A program made the position numbers and the translations under genes. The notes under the pieces were generated by a model, which was not told the DNA's origin, made no database searches, and worked only from the letters and a program-made list of their open reading frames with translations. Source: Kitasatospora sp. GP82 (GTDB taxonomy: Bacteria; Actinomycetota; Actinomycetes; Streptomycetales; Streptomycetaceae). Taken from it: a stretch of DNA of 64,000 bases. Below, piece by piece: positions 17,054-26,746 of the stretch. Where the stretch lies: contig NZ_JARZAJ010000004.1 of the NCBI RefSeq assembly GCF_029892105.1, positions 62,001-126,000 on the forward strand, given 5' to 3'. Positions within the stretch are counted from its first letter, which is position 1. Every line of letters begins with the position of its first letter.

Positions 17054-18751
17054 ATGGCGCAGGCATCCACCACCGACCTCCTCAGCCGGGCCCGGGCCTG
17101 GCTCGCCGAGGACCCCGACCCGCAGACCCGCGAGGAACTGACCGCGCTGCTGGCCGCCGCCGAAGGCCCCGACGCCGAGAGCGAGGAGCGCATCGCCTGG
17201 TCGCACCTGGCCGAGCGCTTCGCCGACCGCCTCCAGTTCGGCACCGCAGGGCTGCGCGGCGAACTCGGCGCGGGCCCGATGCGGATGAACCGCGCCGTGG
17301 TCATCCGCGCCGCCGCCGGCCTGGCCGCCTACGTGAAGCGGCAGCAGCTCGGCGACCTGGTGGTGATCGGCTACGACGCCCGGCACAAGTCGTACGACTT
17401 CGCCTGTGACACCGCCGCCGTGATGGTCGGCGCCGGGCTGCGCGCCGCCCTGCTGCCGCGCGCGCTGCCCACCCCCGTCCTGGCCTTCGCGATCCGCCAC
17501 CTGGGCGCCGCCGCCGGTGTGACCGTGACGGCCAGCCACAACCCGCCGCAGGACAACGGCTACAAGGTCTACCTGGGCGACGGCGCGCAGATCGTCCCGC
17601 CCGCGGACGCCGGTATCGCCGAGGAGATCGACGCCATCGGCTCGCTCACCGAGGTGCCCCGGGCCGAGAGCGGCTGGGAGGTGCTCGGCGAGGACGTCAT
17701 CGACGCCTACCTCGCCCGGGCCGTCACCACCGTCGACGCGGGCGGTGCACGCGACCTGGACGTCGTCTACACGCCGCTGCACGGCGTCGGCCGGGACGTC
17801 CTGCTGGCCGCCTTCGAGAAGGCCGGCTTCCGCGCCCCCACCGTGGTCGCCGAACAGGCCGAGCCCGACCCCGACTTCCCGACCGTGGCCTTCCCCAACC
17901 CGGAGGAGCCGGGCGCGATGGACCTGGCGTTCCGCACCGCCGCCGCGGTCGGCCCGGACATCGTCATCGCCAACGACCCCGACGCCGACCGCTGCGCGGT
18001 GGCCGTGCCCGACGCGGGCACCGAAGGCGGCTGGCGGATGCTGCGCGGCGACGACGTGGGCGCGCTGCTCGGCGAGGCCCTGGTCGCCAAGAAGGCCGTC
18101 GGCACCTTCGCCACCACCATCGTCTCCTCCACCCTGCTGGGCCGGATCGCGGCCGCCGCCGGGCTGGACTACACCGAGACGCTCACCGGCTTCAAGTGGC
18201 TCTCCCGCGCCGCCGGCCTGCGCTACGGCTACGAGGAGGCGCTCGGCTACTGCGTCGACCCGGAGGGTGTCCGGGACAAGGACGGCATCACCGCCGCCCT
18301 GATGGTCGCCGAACTCGCCGCCACCCTCAAGCAGTCCGGCCGCACGCTGACCGACCTGCTGGACGATCTGGCGCTGGAACACGGCCTGCACGCCACCGAC
18401 CAGCTCTCCGTCCGGGTGCACGACCTGTCGCTGATCGCCAACGCGATGCAGCGCCTGCGCGATCAGCCGCCGGCCGTTCTGGCCGGGCTCCGGGTCACCC
18501 GGGCCGACGACCTGACCGAGGGTTCCGCCGATCTGCCGCCCACCGACGGTCTGCGCTACTACCTGGAGGGCGAGGGCGTCAGTTCGGCGCGGATCGTGGT
18601 CCGCCCCTCGGGCACCGAGCCCAAGCTGAAGTGCTACCTGGAGGTCGTCCTCCAGGTAGCCACCGCCGCCGAGCTCGCCACCACCCGCGAGCGGGCCGCG
18701 GCCGTGCTGGACGCCATCAAGCGCGACCTCGCCGCTGCCGCCGGCATCTGA
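17054..18751 (+). CDS. Phospho-sugar mutase (phosphoglucomutase/phosphomannomutase family; probable phosphopentomutase role)
   Basis: 565 residues of the alpha-D-phosphohexomutase superfamily: FGTAGLRGELGAGPMRMN near the start, the phosphoserine loop TASHNPPQDNGYKVY, the metal-binding ANDPDADRCAV, the sugar-binding TGFKWLSRAA...EEALGY and the C-terminal phosphate-binding RPSGTEPKLKCYLE. GGAG lies 9 nt before the ATG at 17054, so that start is preferred over the ATG at 17039. In M. tuberculosis the equivalent PmmB also follows deoD. No DeoB-type phosphopentomutase is in the window, so this enzyme plausibly converts (deoxy)ribose-1-phosphate to the 5-phosphate for DeoC. That role is inferred. 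Confidence 0.92.
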   Translation: MAQASTTDLLSRARAWLAEDPDPQTREELTALLAAAEGPDAESEERIAWSHLAERFADRLQFGTAGLRGELGAGPMRMNRAVVIRAAAGLAAYVKRQQLGDLVVIGYDARHKSYDFACDTAAVMVGAGLRAALLPRALPTPVLAFAIRHLGAAAGVTVTASHNPPQDNGYKVYLGDGAQIVPPADAGIAEEIDAIGSLTEVPRAESGWEVLGEDVIDAYLARAVTTVDAGGARDLDVVYTPLHGVGRDVLLAAFEKAGFRAPTVVAEQAEPDPDFPTVAFPNPEEPGAMDLAFRTAAAVGPDIVIANDPDADRCAVAVPDAGTEGGWRMLRGDDVGALLGEALVAKKAVGTFATTIVSSTLLGRIAAAAGLDYTETLTGFKWLSRAAGLRYGYEEALGYCVDPEGVRDKDGITAALMVAELAATLKQSGRTLTDLLDDLALEHGLHATDQLSVRVHDLSLIANAMQRLRDQPPAVLAGLRVTRADDLTEGSADLPPTDGLRYYLEGEGVSSARIVVRPSGTEPKLKCYLEVVLQVATAAELATTRERAAAVLDAIKRDLAAAAGI

Positions 18752-18757
18752 CCGCAC

Positions 18758-18824
18758 CACCACGCGGACGGGCCCGGTGCCCCGAACCCCTGAGGGTCGG
18801 GGCACCGGGCCCGTCCGCGTGGTG
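18758..18824. terminator. Long bidirectional hairpin between convergent genes
   Basis: A perfect 28-bp inverted repeat (CACCACGCGGACGGGCCC... and complement) with an 11-nt loop begins 7 nt after the phosphomutase stop. The facing gene ends at 18961, so it can terminate transcription from both sides. Confidence 0.85.
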
Positions 18825-18960
18825 ATGTCACCTTCGGCACTTGCGACGGCTCAGAACCGACCTGCCGGACCGCTCCCGAGCGAGTGATCAGCCGCGCGCC
18901 CGGGAGAGACCACCCTGGCCGGCGTCTGCCGGGAGATCGGGCGGACCGGGTGACGCACCG

Positions 18961-19653
18961 TCAGGTCGCGGCGATCAGGGTGACGAAGACGATCAGACCG
19001 AGCAGCGTCGGGGCGATGATCCACCAGCACCAGCGGACCTCGACCCGACCGGCCGCGTCGGGCCTCGCGGCATTGCGCTCGGCGATCTCCTGCAGGGTGT
19101 CGACCACCTGGTCCGACCACGCGCGAGTCGGGTCCGAGTCCCCCTGCCGCAGACCGATCCGGGGCCGCGCGGACTGCGCCGAGGCACGCGCATTCTCCCC
19201 GAAGCCGCCCGACGCGGCCAAGGTCGCCGCCTTGTTGACCGCCCGGTTGGCGCGCTTGCGCTGGCGGAGCGACACCGGGACGGCCCAGACCTGGTACTTC
19301 TTCCCGCCGGCGAACAGCTCCACCGAGTACCCGGCGCGCAGCCCCTCGACCGAGGCCCAGGGGGCGTTCACGGTGCGCAGCGGATTGCGGACGAGCAGCC
19401 GCCGGTCGTTCGCGTACACGACGGGACGCAGGGTGTAGGCGATCACGGGGAAGGCGAAGACCGGGGCGGCGGCGAGCGCGATCCACGGGGTACGCCCGGT
19501 GCCGGTCAGCATGGCGTCGATGATCAGCCATCCGGCGACGGCGAGCAGCAGCACACCGGAGATGACACCGGGAACTGAGCGGTAGACGCGGTCGGCGTAC
19601 TTCGGCTCGGGGGCGGCGGAGCCCTGGTCGGGCGTGCCGTCGGATTCGGTCAT
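18961..19653 (-). CDS. PH-domain membrane protein
   Basis: 230 residues from the ATG at 19653. Two N-terminal hydrophobic helices (about 31-49 and 55-75: GVISGVLLLAVAGWLIIDAML, WIALAAAPVFAFPVIAY) precede a bacterial PH-like beta domain with YANDRRLLVRNPLRTVNAPWASVEGLRAGYSVELFAGGKKYQVWAV. A polar stretch and a C-terminal transmembrane helix (WWIIAPTLLGLIVFVTLIAA) follow. This matches the PH_6-type membrane proteins found in many Streptomyces; function is unknown. It converges on the phosphomutase gene. Confidence 0.85.
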   Translation of the reverse strand: MTESDGTPDQGSAAPEPKYADRVYRSVPGVISGVLLLAVAGWLIIDAMLTGTGRTPWIALAAAPVFAFPVIAYTLRPVVYANDRRLLVRNPLRTVNAPWASVEGLRAGYSVELFAGGKKYQVWAVPVSLRQRKRANRAVNKAATLAASGGFGENARASAQSARPRIGLRQGDSDPTRAWSDQVVDTLQEIAERNAARPDAAGRVEVRWCWWIIAPTLLGLIVFVTLIAAT

Positions 19654-19719
19654 GGGCACGATTCTGCCCCATGGGCAACGGGTTCCCCATGGCCCTGCCA
19701 TCACGAAATATCGACGTTT

Positions 19720-20967
19720 TCAGCGTGTGGACGCACGCATTGCGCGCTCGTCCGCTTCCGCCGCCGGCTCGGCCGCGTCCCGTTGCCGCCCACCCGCGTT
19801 CGGTGCGGGCTCGACGGGGTTCGGTGCGGGCTCGACCGGGCGACTGGTGAAGGCCGGCAGTTTCTCCAGGCTCTCGGCCACCGCGGCGAAGCCGTGGTCG
19901 AGCATCTCCCGCTCGTAGCGTTCGACCGCGGTCAGCAGCTCGGCTTCACCGCGTTCGACCTCGGTCAGCCTGCGGCAGAGCAGGGCCGCGTCCCGGAACG
20001 CGGTGTTGGCTCCCTTGCCACCGCTGGGTGGCATGACATGGATGGCGTCGCCGAGCAGGGTGACTCGGCGGCTTCCCCAGTGCGGTACGGGCTTGGCGTA
20101 CCTGGCGGTCAGGGTCGAGCTGTTCACCACGTCGGACTGCCGGATCAGCTCGACGAGGTCCGGGTGCCAGCCGTCGACGAGCTTCAGCAGCAGCTCCCGG
20201 GTCTGCGCCCAGCCGTCGTCCGGAAGTTCTCCGGTGCCTTCGGGGAGGAACATGACCCAGCGCACATAGCTTCCGGCGGCGGGGAGTTCGACGTCGGGTG
20301 CCAGTTCGGCGGCAGCGAGGTGGGGTGGGCGGCGGAACTCCATCCTGCCGAGCAGCACGCTCACCTCTGAGCCGCGCACGATCGTGCCGAATCCCGGAAC
20401 CAGCCGGGCGAAGCGATCGGTCAGCGGGGTGCGCCCGAGGACAGCACGGCCGTCGAGCGCCACCACCTCGGCGTGGGGCAGGAGTTGGCGGCGCACCGGC
20501 GAGCCGACCCCGTCCGCGCCGACCAGCAGGTCGCCGGTCGCGGTGCTGCCGTCGGCGAAGACGGCCGTGACCGTGCCGTCGGCCTGCTCGACGTACTCGA
20601 CCAGGCGCTTGCCGAACTCGATGCGCTCCTTGAGGCCCGCGAGCAGCAGGTGCCGCAGGACGTGCCGGTCGGTGGCCATGCCTCCGTACATCGCGCCGAG
20701 TCGGCCGATCACCTTCAGTTGCTGGTCGACCATCACCCGCTCACCGGCGATCTCGCCCGTACTGGCCTCCAGCAGGGCGTGCAGTCGCTGTGGCAGGCAT
20801 GCTCGCAGCGCGTCCAGGCCCGCGCCGCCCAGTCCGATCCGGAAGCCCTGGTAGCGACTGTCGACACCCGGTTCCCGCTCGTAGATCCGCACGTCGATGC
20901 CGGCTTTGAGCAGCCCCTGTGCCAGACAGAGTCCTCCGACGCCCGCCCCGATCACCAGTACCCGCAT
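19720..20967 (-). CDS. FAD-dependent monooxygenase (TetX/PHBH-like)
   Basis: 415 residues with an N-terminal FAD-binding fold VLVIGAGVGGLCLAQGLLKAGIDVRIYERE, the DG motif LLVGADGVGSPVRRQLLP, and RRVTLLGDAIHVMPPSGGKGANTAFRDAALL (FAD/ribityl GD motif), all typical of class A aromatic/antibiotic monooxygenases. The C-terminal tail is disordered and contains a tandem VEPAPN repeat from an 18-bp DNA duplication at about 19797-19840. It is divergent from a TetR regulator over a strong palindrome, so it is probably induced by the regulator's ligand. The substrate is unknown. Confidence 0.9.
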   Translation of the reverse strand: MRVLVIGAGVGGLCLAQGLLKAGIDVRIYEREPGVDSRYQGFRIGLGGAGLDALRACLPQRLHALLEASTGEIAGERVMVDQQLKVIGRLGAMYGGMATDRHVLRHLLLAGLKERIEFGKRLVEYVEQADGTVTAVFADGSTATGDLLVGADGVGSPVRRQLLPHAEVVALDGRAVLGRTPLTDRFARLVPGFGTIVRGSEVSVLLGRMEFRRPPHLAAAELAPDVELPAAGSYVRWVMFLPEGTGELPDDGWAQTRELLLKLVDGWHPDLVELIRQSDVVNSSTLTARYAKPVPHWGSRRVTLLGDAIHVMPPSGGKGANTAFRDAALLCRRLTEVERGEAELLTAVERYEREMLDHGFAAVAESLEKLPAFTSRPVEPAPNPVEPAPNAGGRQRDAAEPAAEADERAMRASTR

Positions 20968-20981
20968 CGCGAGCCCCCTCT

Positions 20982-21034
20982 ACTTGAACACCGTTCACCT
21001 GAACGGTGTTCAAGTTACTTGGTCGGTGTTCAAG
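20982..21034. promoter_or_regulatory. TetR-type operator between divergent genes
   Basis: Positions 20982-21015 form a near-perfect 34-bp dyad: ACTTGAACACCGTTCA, CC, then the exact complement. A third half-site GGTGTTCAAGT follows at about 21025-21035. The site overlaps the start regions of both the monooxygenase (20967) and the TetR gene (21064), so the regulator probably represses both. Confidence 0.8.
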
Positions 21035-21063
21035 TGGCAAGATGCATGCGGACAGGAGGACCG

Positions 21064-21609
21064 ATGCCGCTCCGACAATCAGATGTGCTCCGCGGTGCGA
21101 TGGAACTGCTCGACGAGGTGGGCCTCGACGAGCTGACCACCCGCCGCCTGGCGGACCGGCTGGGCGTCAGGGCCGGTGCCCTGTACTGGCACTACCCGAG
21201 CAAGGCCGCACTGCTGGACGCCCTGGCCGAGCAGATCATCGGCGAGGTGTCCATCGAGCCGGCGGCGACGGGCGACTGGGCCGACCGGCTGCGAGAACTG
21301 GCCGTGCGGGCACGCGAGTCGGTACTGGCGCACCGCGACGGCGCCCGAGTGGTGGCCTCCTTCACCGCCCCGCCGCCCGCCGCGGTGCGCTTCATGCGCA
21401 CGCTGATCGACACCCTGCGCTCGGCGGGCGCGTCCGAGGAGGACGCGGCCATCGGCGCCGACGCGGTCACCAGCTTCGTCAACGGCTACACACTGGAAGA
21501 ACAGGCCCGGAAGGTGGGCATCGTCCCGGCGCGGCTGCGCGATGCGACCTTCGCCCGGGAGCTGGCCATCGTCATCAGCGGCATCCGCGCCGAACTGCTG
21601 GAACGCTGA
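21064..21609 (+). CDS. TetR/AcrR family regulator (TetR_C type)
   Basis: 181 residues. The N-terminal helix-turn-helix LRGAMELLDEVGLDELTTRRLADRLGVRAGALYWHYPSKAALLDAL is a textbook TetR DNA-binding domain, with the YWHYPSK recognition helix of the tetracycline-repressor subgroup. The C-terminal domain binds ligand and dimerises; it keeps TSFVNGYTLEEQ. The ATG at 21064 follows CAGGAGGACCG. It likely represses the divergent FAD monooxygenase and itself through the palindrome at 20982-21034. The TetR/TetX-like pairing suggests response to an aromatic or polyketide compound. Confidence 0.93.
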   Translation: MPLRQSDVLRGAMELLDEVGLDELTTRRLADRLGVRAGALYWHYPSKAALLDALAEQIIGEVSIEPAATGDWADRLRELAVRARESVLAHRDGARVVASFTAPPPAAVRFMRTLIDTLRSAGASEEDAAIGADAVTSFVNGYTLEEQARKVGIVPARLRDATFARELAIVISGIRAELLER

Positions 21610-21619
21610 GCCGGGCGGC

Positions 21620-21823
21620 TCAGGCCGTGCGGCGGCGGAGGCCGGCCGTGGGCTCGTCGAGGACGAGGAGTCCGGGGCGTCCGAGCAGGGCTGCGGCGAG
21701 CGAGACCCTGGCCCGCTGACGGCCGGAGAGCCCGGCGACCAGCGCGTGCGCCTGAGCGGCGAGGCCGGCCTGGGCGATCACCCGGGCGTGGTCGGCGGCA
21801 TCGGCCAGGTCTCGGTCCCGCAT
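21620..21823 (-). pseudogene. Fragment of an ABC transporter ATP-binding protein
   Basis: The 67-codon reading frame contains an ABC signature LSGRQRARVSLAAALLGRP and Walker B LLVLDEPTAGL, in correct spacing. It has no Walker A, no Q-loop and no room for them before the deoC promoter. The frame stops soon after the D-loop. It is therefore the middle of a decayed ABC ATPase, 10 bp from the convergent TetR gene. Drug exporters often sit beside TetR genes, so it may be what remains of that partner. Confidence 0.6.
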
Positions 21824-21850
21824 CGAAAAGGAGCCCTCTCTAGCACGTGG

Positions 21851-21862
21851 CTACGCGCGTAG
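21851..21862. promoter_or_regulatory. CTACGCGCGTAG palindrome upstream of deoC
   Basis: Perfect 12-bp palindrome, identical to those before PNP and add. It ends one base before the TATGCT -10 and 13 nt before the GTG start, in the promoter spacer where a bound repressor would block RNA polymerase. Confidence 0.8.
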
Positions 21863-21863
21863 A

Positions 21864-21869
21864 TATGCT
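21864..21869 (+). promoter_or_regulatory. Predicted -10 element of deoC (leaderless)
   Basis: TATGCT ends 6 nt before the GTG at 21876, so the transcript should begin at the start codon. No ribosome site lies between them. The -35 region is weak. Confidence 0.65.
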
Positions 21870-21875
21870 GCTCTT

Positions 21876-22868
21876 GTGACCATGTCCACTGTTGCAGCCA
21901 ACGCCCTCGGCGCTGCGGGCGGCGGCCTTCAGGACGTTGCGGCGTCCGAGGCCTCGCTCCGTCGCTTCCTGCACGGCCTGCCCGGCGTCGACGCCGTCGG
22001 CCTGGAAGCCCGCGCCGCCTCCCTCGGCACCCGTTCGATCAAGACCACGGCCAAGGCGTATGCCATTGATCTGGCCATCTCGATGATCGACCTGACCACG
22101 CTGGAAGGCGCGGACACGGTCGGCAAGGTGCGCGCACTGTGCACCAAGGCCAGGAACCCCGACCCCAGCGACCCGGGCGCCCCCCGCGTCGCCGCGATCT
22201 GCGTCTACCCGGACATGGTCGCCACCGCGAAGGCCGCGCTGGAGGGGACCGACATCCAGGTCGCCTCCGTCGCCACCGCCTTCCCCGCCGGGCGCGCCGC
22301 GCTCCCGGTCAAGCTGGCCGACACCGCCGACGCGGTCGCGGCCGGGGCCGACGAGATCGACATGGTCATCGACCGTGGCGCCTTCCTCTCCGGCCGGTAC
22401 CTGGACGTCTTCAACGAGATCGTCGCCGTCAAGGAGGCGTGCAAGCGCCCGGACGGCACCGCCGCCCACCTCAAGGTGATCTTCGAGACCGGCGAGCTGC
22501 AGACGTACGACAACGTGCGCCGCGCCTCCTGGCTGGCGATGCTCGCCGGGGCCGACTTCATCAAGACCTCCACCGGCAAGGTCGCGGTCAACGCGACTCC
22601 CCCGGTGACCCTGCTGATGCTGGAAGCCGTCCGCGACTTCAAGGCGCAGACCGGCATCCAGGTCGGCGTGAAGCCCGCCGGTGGCATCAAGACCACCAAG
22701 GACGCCATGAAGTACCTGGTGATGGTCAACGAGACCCTCGGCGACGACTGGCTGACCCCGCACTGGTTCCGCTTCGGCGCCTCCAGCCTGCTCAACGACC
22801 TGCTGATGCAGCGTCAGAAGCTGACCACCGGCCGGTACTCCGGTCCCGACTACGTGACGGTGGACTGA
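21876..22868 (+). CDS. deoC: Deoxyribose-phosphate aldolase
   Basis: Splits 2-deoxyribose-5-phosphate into acetaldehyde and glyceraldehyde-3-phosphate. The 330 residues include IKTTAKAYAIDLAISMIDLTTLEG (N-terminal catalytic Asp region), AAICVYPDMV, VASVATAFPAGRAA, ADEIDMVIDRGAFLSGRY, LKVIFETGELQ, FIKTSTGKVAVNATP (Schiff-base Lys in KTSTGK) and GVKPAGGIKTTKDA (second Lys). This is the longer DeoC class found in actinobacteria. The start is GTG 21876, or ATG 21882 two codons later; the -10 spacing favours the GTG on a leaderless transcript. It is followed 4 nt later by an aldehyde dehydrogenase. Confidence 0.95.
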   Translation: MTMSTVAANALGAAGGGLQDVAASEASLRRFLHGLPGVDAVGLEARAASLGTRSIKTTAKAYAIDLAISMIDLTTLEGADTVGKVRALCTKARNPDPSDPGAPRVAAICVYPDMVATAKAALEGTDIQVASVATAFPAGRAALPVKLADTADAVAAGADEIDMVIDRGAFLSGRYLDVFNEIVAVKEACKRPDGTAAHLKVIFETGELQTYDNVRRASWLAMLAGADFIKTSTGKVAVNATPPVTLLMLEAVRDFKAQTGIQVGVKPAGGIKTTKDAMKYLVMVNETLGDDWLTPHWFRFGASSLLNDLLMQRQKLTTGRYSGPDYVTVD

Positions 22869-22872
22869 GACC

Positions 22873-24346
<1,474 letters not shown>

Positions 24347-24354
<8 letters not shown>

Positions 24355-25267
24355 CATTGCCTCGCGTCTTGATGCCCCTGCACGGATTCAGGTGAGCAAG
24401 ACCTACAAGCTGTACGTCGGCGGGAAGTTCCCGCGCTCCGAGAGCGGGCGGGTGTACGAGGTGACCGACAGCAAGGGCCAGTGGCTCGCCAACGCCCCGC
24501 TCGGCACCCGCAAGGACGCCCGGGACGCCGTCGTCGCCGCCCGCGCGGCGGTGAAGGGCTGGTCGGGCACCACCGCGTACAACCGCGGCCAGGTGCTCTA
24601 CCGGGTCGCGGAGATGCTCCAGGGCCGTCGCGAGCAGTTCGCCGCCGAGGTGGCCACCGCCGAGGGCATCAGCGGCAAGAAGGCCGCCGCGCTGGTGGAC
24701 GCCGCGATCGACCGCTGGGTCTGGTACGCGGGCTGGACGGACAAGGTGGCGCAGATCGCGGGCGGGGCCAACCCGGTCGCCGGTCCGTACTTCAACCTCT
24801 CCACCCCCGAACCGTCCGGGGTGGTCGGCGTCGTGGCGCCGCAGTCCGGCTACGGCTTCTCCTTCCTCGGCCTGGTCTCGGCGATCGCCCCGGTGATCGC
24901 CACCGGCAACACGGTCGTGGTGGCCGCCGCCGCCGACGCTCCGCTGCCCGCGCTCTCGCTGGGCGAGGTGCTGGCCACCTCCGACCTGCCGGGCGGCGTG
25001 GTCAACGTGATCTCCGGCCGTACCGCCGACATCGCCCCCACCCTGGCCTCGCACCAGGATGTCAACGGCCTCGACCTCTCCGGTGCGATCGCCGCCGAAG
25101 GCCCCGGTTCGGCCACCGAGCTGGAGGCCGCGGCCGCCGACACGCTCAAGCGGGTGATCCGTCCGGCCCTCGACCAGGCGGCCCTGGACTGGACCAATGC
25201 GCCCGGTACCGAGCGGCTACTGTCGTTCCTGGAGACCAAGACGGTCTGGCACCCGATGGGTATCTGA
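24347..25267 (+). CDS. Short aldehyde dehydrogenase-like protein lacking the catalytic domain
   Basis: 306 residues, about 60% of a normal ALDH. It aligns with the N-terminal cofactor domain: YKLYVGGKFPRSESGRVYEV, APLGTRKDARDAVVAARAAVKGW, DRWVWYAGWTDKVAQIAGG, PSGVVGVVAPQSGYGFSFLGLVSAIAPVIATGNTVVV and DLPGGVVNVISG. The general-base Glu, the catalytic Cys and the oligomerisation motifs are absent, and the C-terminus ends naturally at TVWHPMGI. Its start overlaps the upstream ALDH stop by 8 bp, indicating translational coupling and a likely partner subunit. The same pair follows deoC in other actinomycetes as I recall, so this is not a recent truncation. Confidence 0.88.
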
Positions 25268-25328
25268 CCGCACCACGGACCGGCCGTCCCCAGCGCCCCT
25301 CTCCCCCAGGGGCCCGGACGTGCCGAAG

Positions 25329-25364
25329 ACGGGCCCGCACCTCTCCCCCCTGGTGCGGGCCCGT
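25329..25364 (+). terminator. Terminator-like hairpin after the deoC operon
   Basis: A 12-bp perfect stem ACGGGCCCGCAC/GTGCGGGCCCGT with a C/U-rich 12-nt loop lies 61 nt after the ALDH-like gene. Confidence 0.75.
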
Positions 25365-25506
25365 CGCCCTCTCCGCCCGCCACCCTGCGGGGTCGGAAGC
25401 AGCCGATCGGCGGGCAACCGGGGCTGCGTCCGGGCTGTCTCTTCTGACGGATGCTCATAATCCGGATAGTTACGATCTTGTTTCTGGCGATCTCGGGGAG
25501 ACAGCC

Positions 25507-25905
25507 GTGTGGGAGATCCTGGCCGATCCGGCCGTGACGCTGGGCAACGGGCCGTTCCGGTCGCTGCGGGTGCATCGGGCGAAGCGGCGGCTGAAGGCGG
25601 GGCTGGCGGCCCGGATTCCGTGCTCCGTCCGCTCCGAACGCCCCGGCTGGCCGACCGAGTACACCAGCGGCAGCATCCTGATCACCCCCGGCAGGCCCGC
25701 GGCAGCCTTCGGCTCGCGGGAGTACCCCTACCTGGAGTTCGCGGTCGGCGGCGAGTTCTTCGCCCCGGAGCCGGACACCTGGTACGAGCTGGACTGGGCG
25801 GCCGCCGCCTACCAGCCGCCCGGTGACGGGCCCGCCGTGAGCGTCCAGGCGTACACCGGCTATCTGGACGCCGTACGGCTGGGGCTCGGCGAAGTACGGC
25901 TCTGA
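25507..25905 (+). CDS. Conserved protein of unknown function, 132 residues
   Basis: Starts at a GTG at 25507 with GGGGAG 7 nt upstream. An AT-richer promoter-like stretch (CATAATCCGGATAGTTACGATC, about 25454-25475) precedes it. The product is predicted soluble: WEILADPAVTLGNGPFRSLRVHRAKRRLKAGLAARIP, then EYTSGSILITPGRP, LEFAVGGEFFAP and WYELDWAAAAYQPPGDGPAVSVQAYTGYLD. It is rich in beta strand and aromatic residues with no signal peptide or catalytic motif that I recognise. It lies between the deoC operon and uridine kinase. Confidence 0.7.
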   Translation: MWEILADPAVTLGNGPFRSLRVHRAKRRLKAGLAARIPCSVRSERPGWPTEYTSGSILITPGRPAAAFGSREYPYLEFAVGGEFFAPEPDTWYELDWAAAAYQPPGDGPAVSVQAYTGYLDAVRLGLGEVRL

Positions 25906-26020
25906 CGCGGTCGGAGCGCACCCGGAGCGCCCAGGAGTGCCCCGGGCGGGACGGTGCGGCGGCGGAAGTGACCGACGCCTGGTTTCGGCATGGGTGTCGG
26001 ATGCGTCAGACTGGTGTCCC

Positions 26021-26662
26021 GTGAGTGACTCCCCGCTGAACCAGCCGTCGATACCCCGTGCCCGCGTGGTGCTGCTCTCCGGGCCCTCCGGCTCGGGCAA
26101 GTCCTCACTCGCCGCCCGGACCGGGCTGCCGGTGCTCCAGCTCGACGACTTCTACAAGGACGGCGACGACCCGACGCTGCCGCTCCTCCCGGACGGCGGG
26201 GTCGACTGGGACTCACCGCTCGCCTGGCACCGCGACCAGGCCGTGGCAACGATCCGCCGACTGGCCGACCACGGCCGCGCCGAAGTCCCGGTGTACTCGA
26301 TCCCGGACAACGGCAGGGTGGGTACGCACACCCTGGACCTCGGCGGCGCCCCCGCGTTCATCGCCGAGGGCATCTTCGCCGCCGAGATCGTCGAGCAGTG
26401 CGCGGGCGAGGAGGTCCTCGGCGACGCACTCTGCCTGCGCAACCACCCGCTGACCACCGCATGGCGGCGCCTGCGGCGGGACGTCCGCGAGGGGCGTAAG
26501 TCGCTGCCGGTGCTGCTGCGGCGCGGCTGGCGGCTGATGCGTGCCGAGCACGGCATCGTGGCGCGTCAGGTCGGCCTCGGCGCGTACGCCTGCGCGGGGG
26601 CGGAGGCCGAGCGCAGGGTACGTACCGTGACGGCGGAGCGGCCCGCGGTGGTCGGCGCCTGA
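26021..26662 (+). CDS. Uridine kinase family protein
   Basis: 213 residues. The P-loop GPSGSGKSSLAARTGLPVLQLDDFYKDGDDPTLPL (Walker A Lys about 24; DDFYK is the uridine kinase substrate Asp motif) is followed by VDWDSPLAWH, VPVYSIPDN and AFIAEGIFAAEIV. These are hallmarks of uridine/cytidine kinase and phosphoribulokinase-like P-loop kinases. It would phosphorylate uridine to UMP, fitting the nucleoside-salvage neighbourhood. The GTG at 26021 has no evident ribosome site. The CTACGCGCGTAG palindrome is absent here. Confidence 0.88.
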   Translation: MSDSPLNQPSIPRARVVLLSGPSGSGKSSLAARTGLPVLQLDDFYKDGDDPTLPLLPDGGVDWDSPLAWHRDQAVATIRRLADHGRAEVPVYSIPDNGRVGTHTLDLGGAPAFIAEGIFAAEIVEQCAGEEVLGDALCLRNHPLTTAWRRLRRDVREGRKSLPVLLRRGWRLMRAEHGIVARQVGLGAYACAGAEAERRVRTVTAERPAVVGA

Positions 26663-26746
26663 AGCTCCTGAAGCGAGCCGCTCCCGTGCCCCCGGGGCGG
26701 TGCAACCCATCGGCCGATTAGCGCGGCGCCCCGGTCGCCGGGGATG

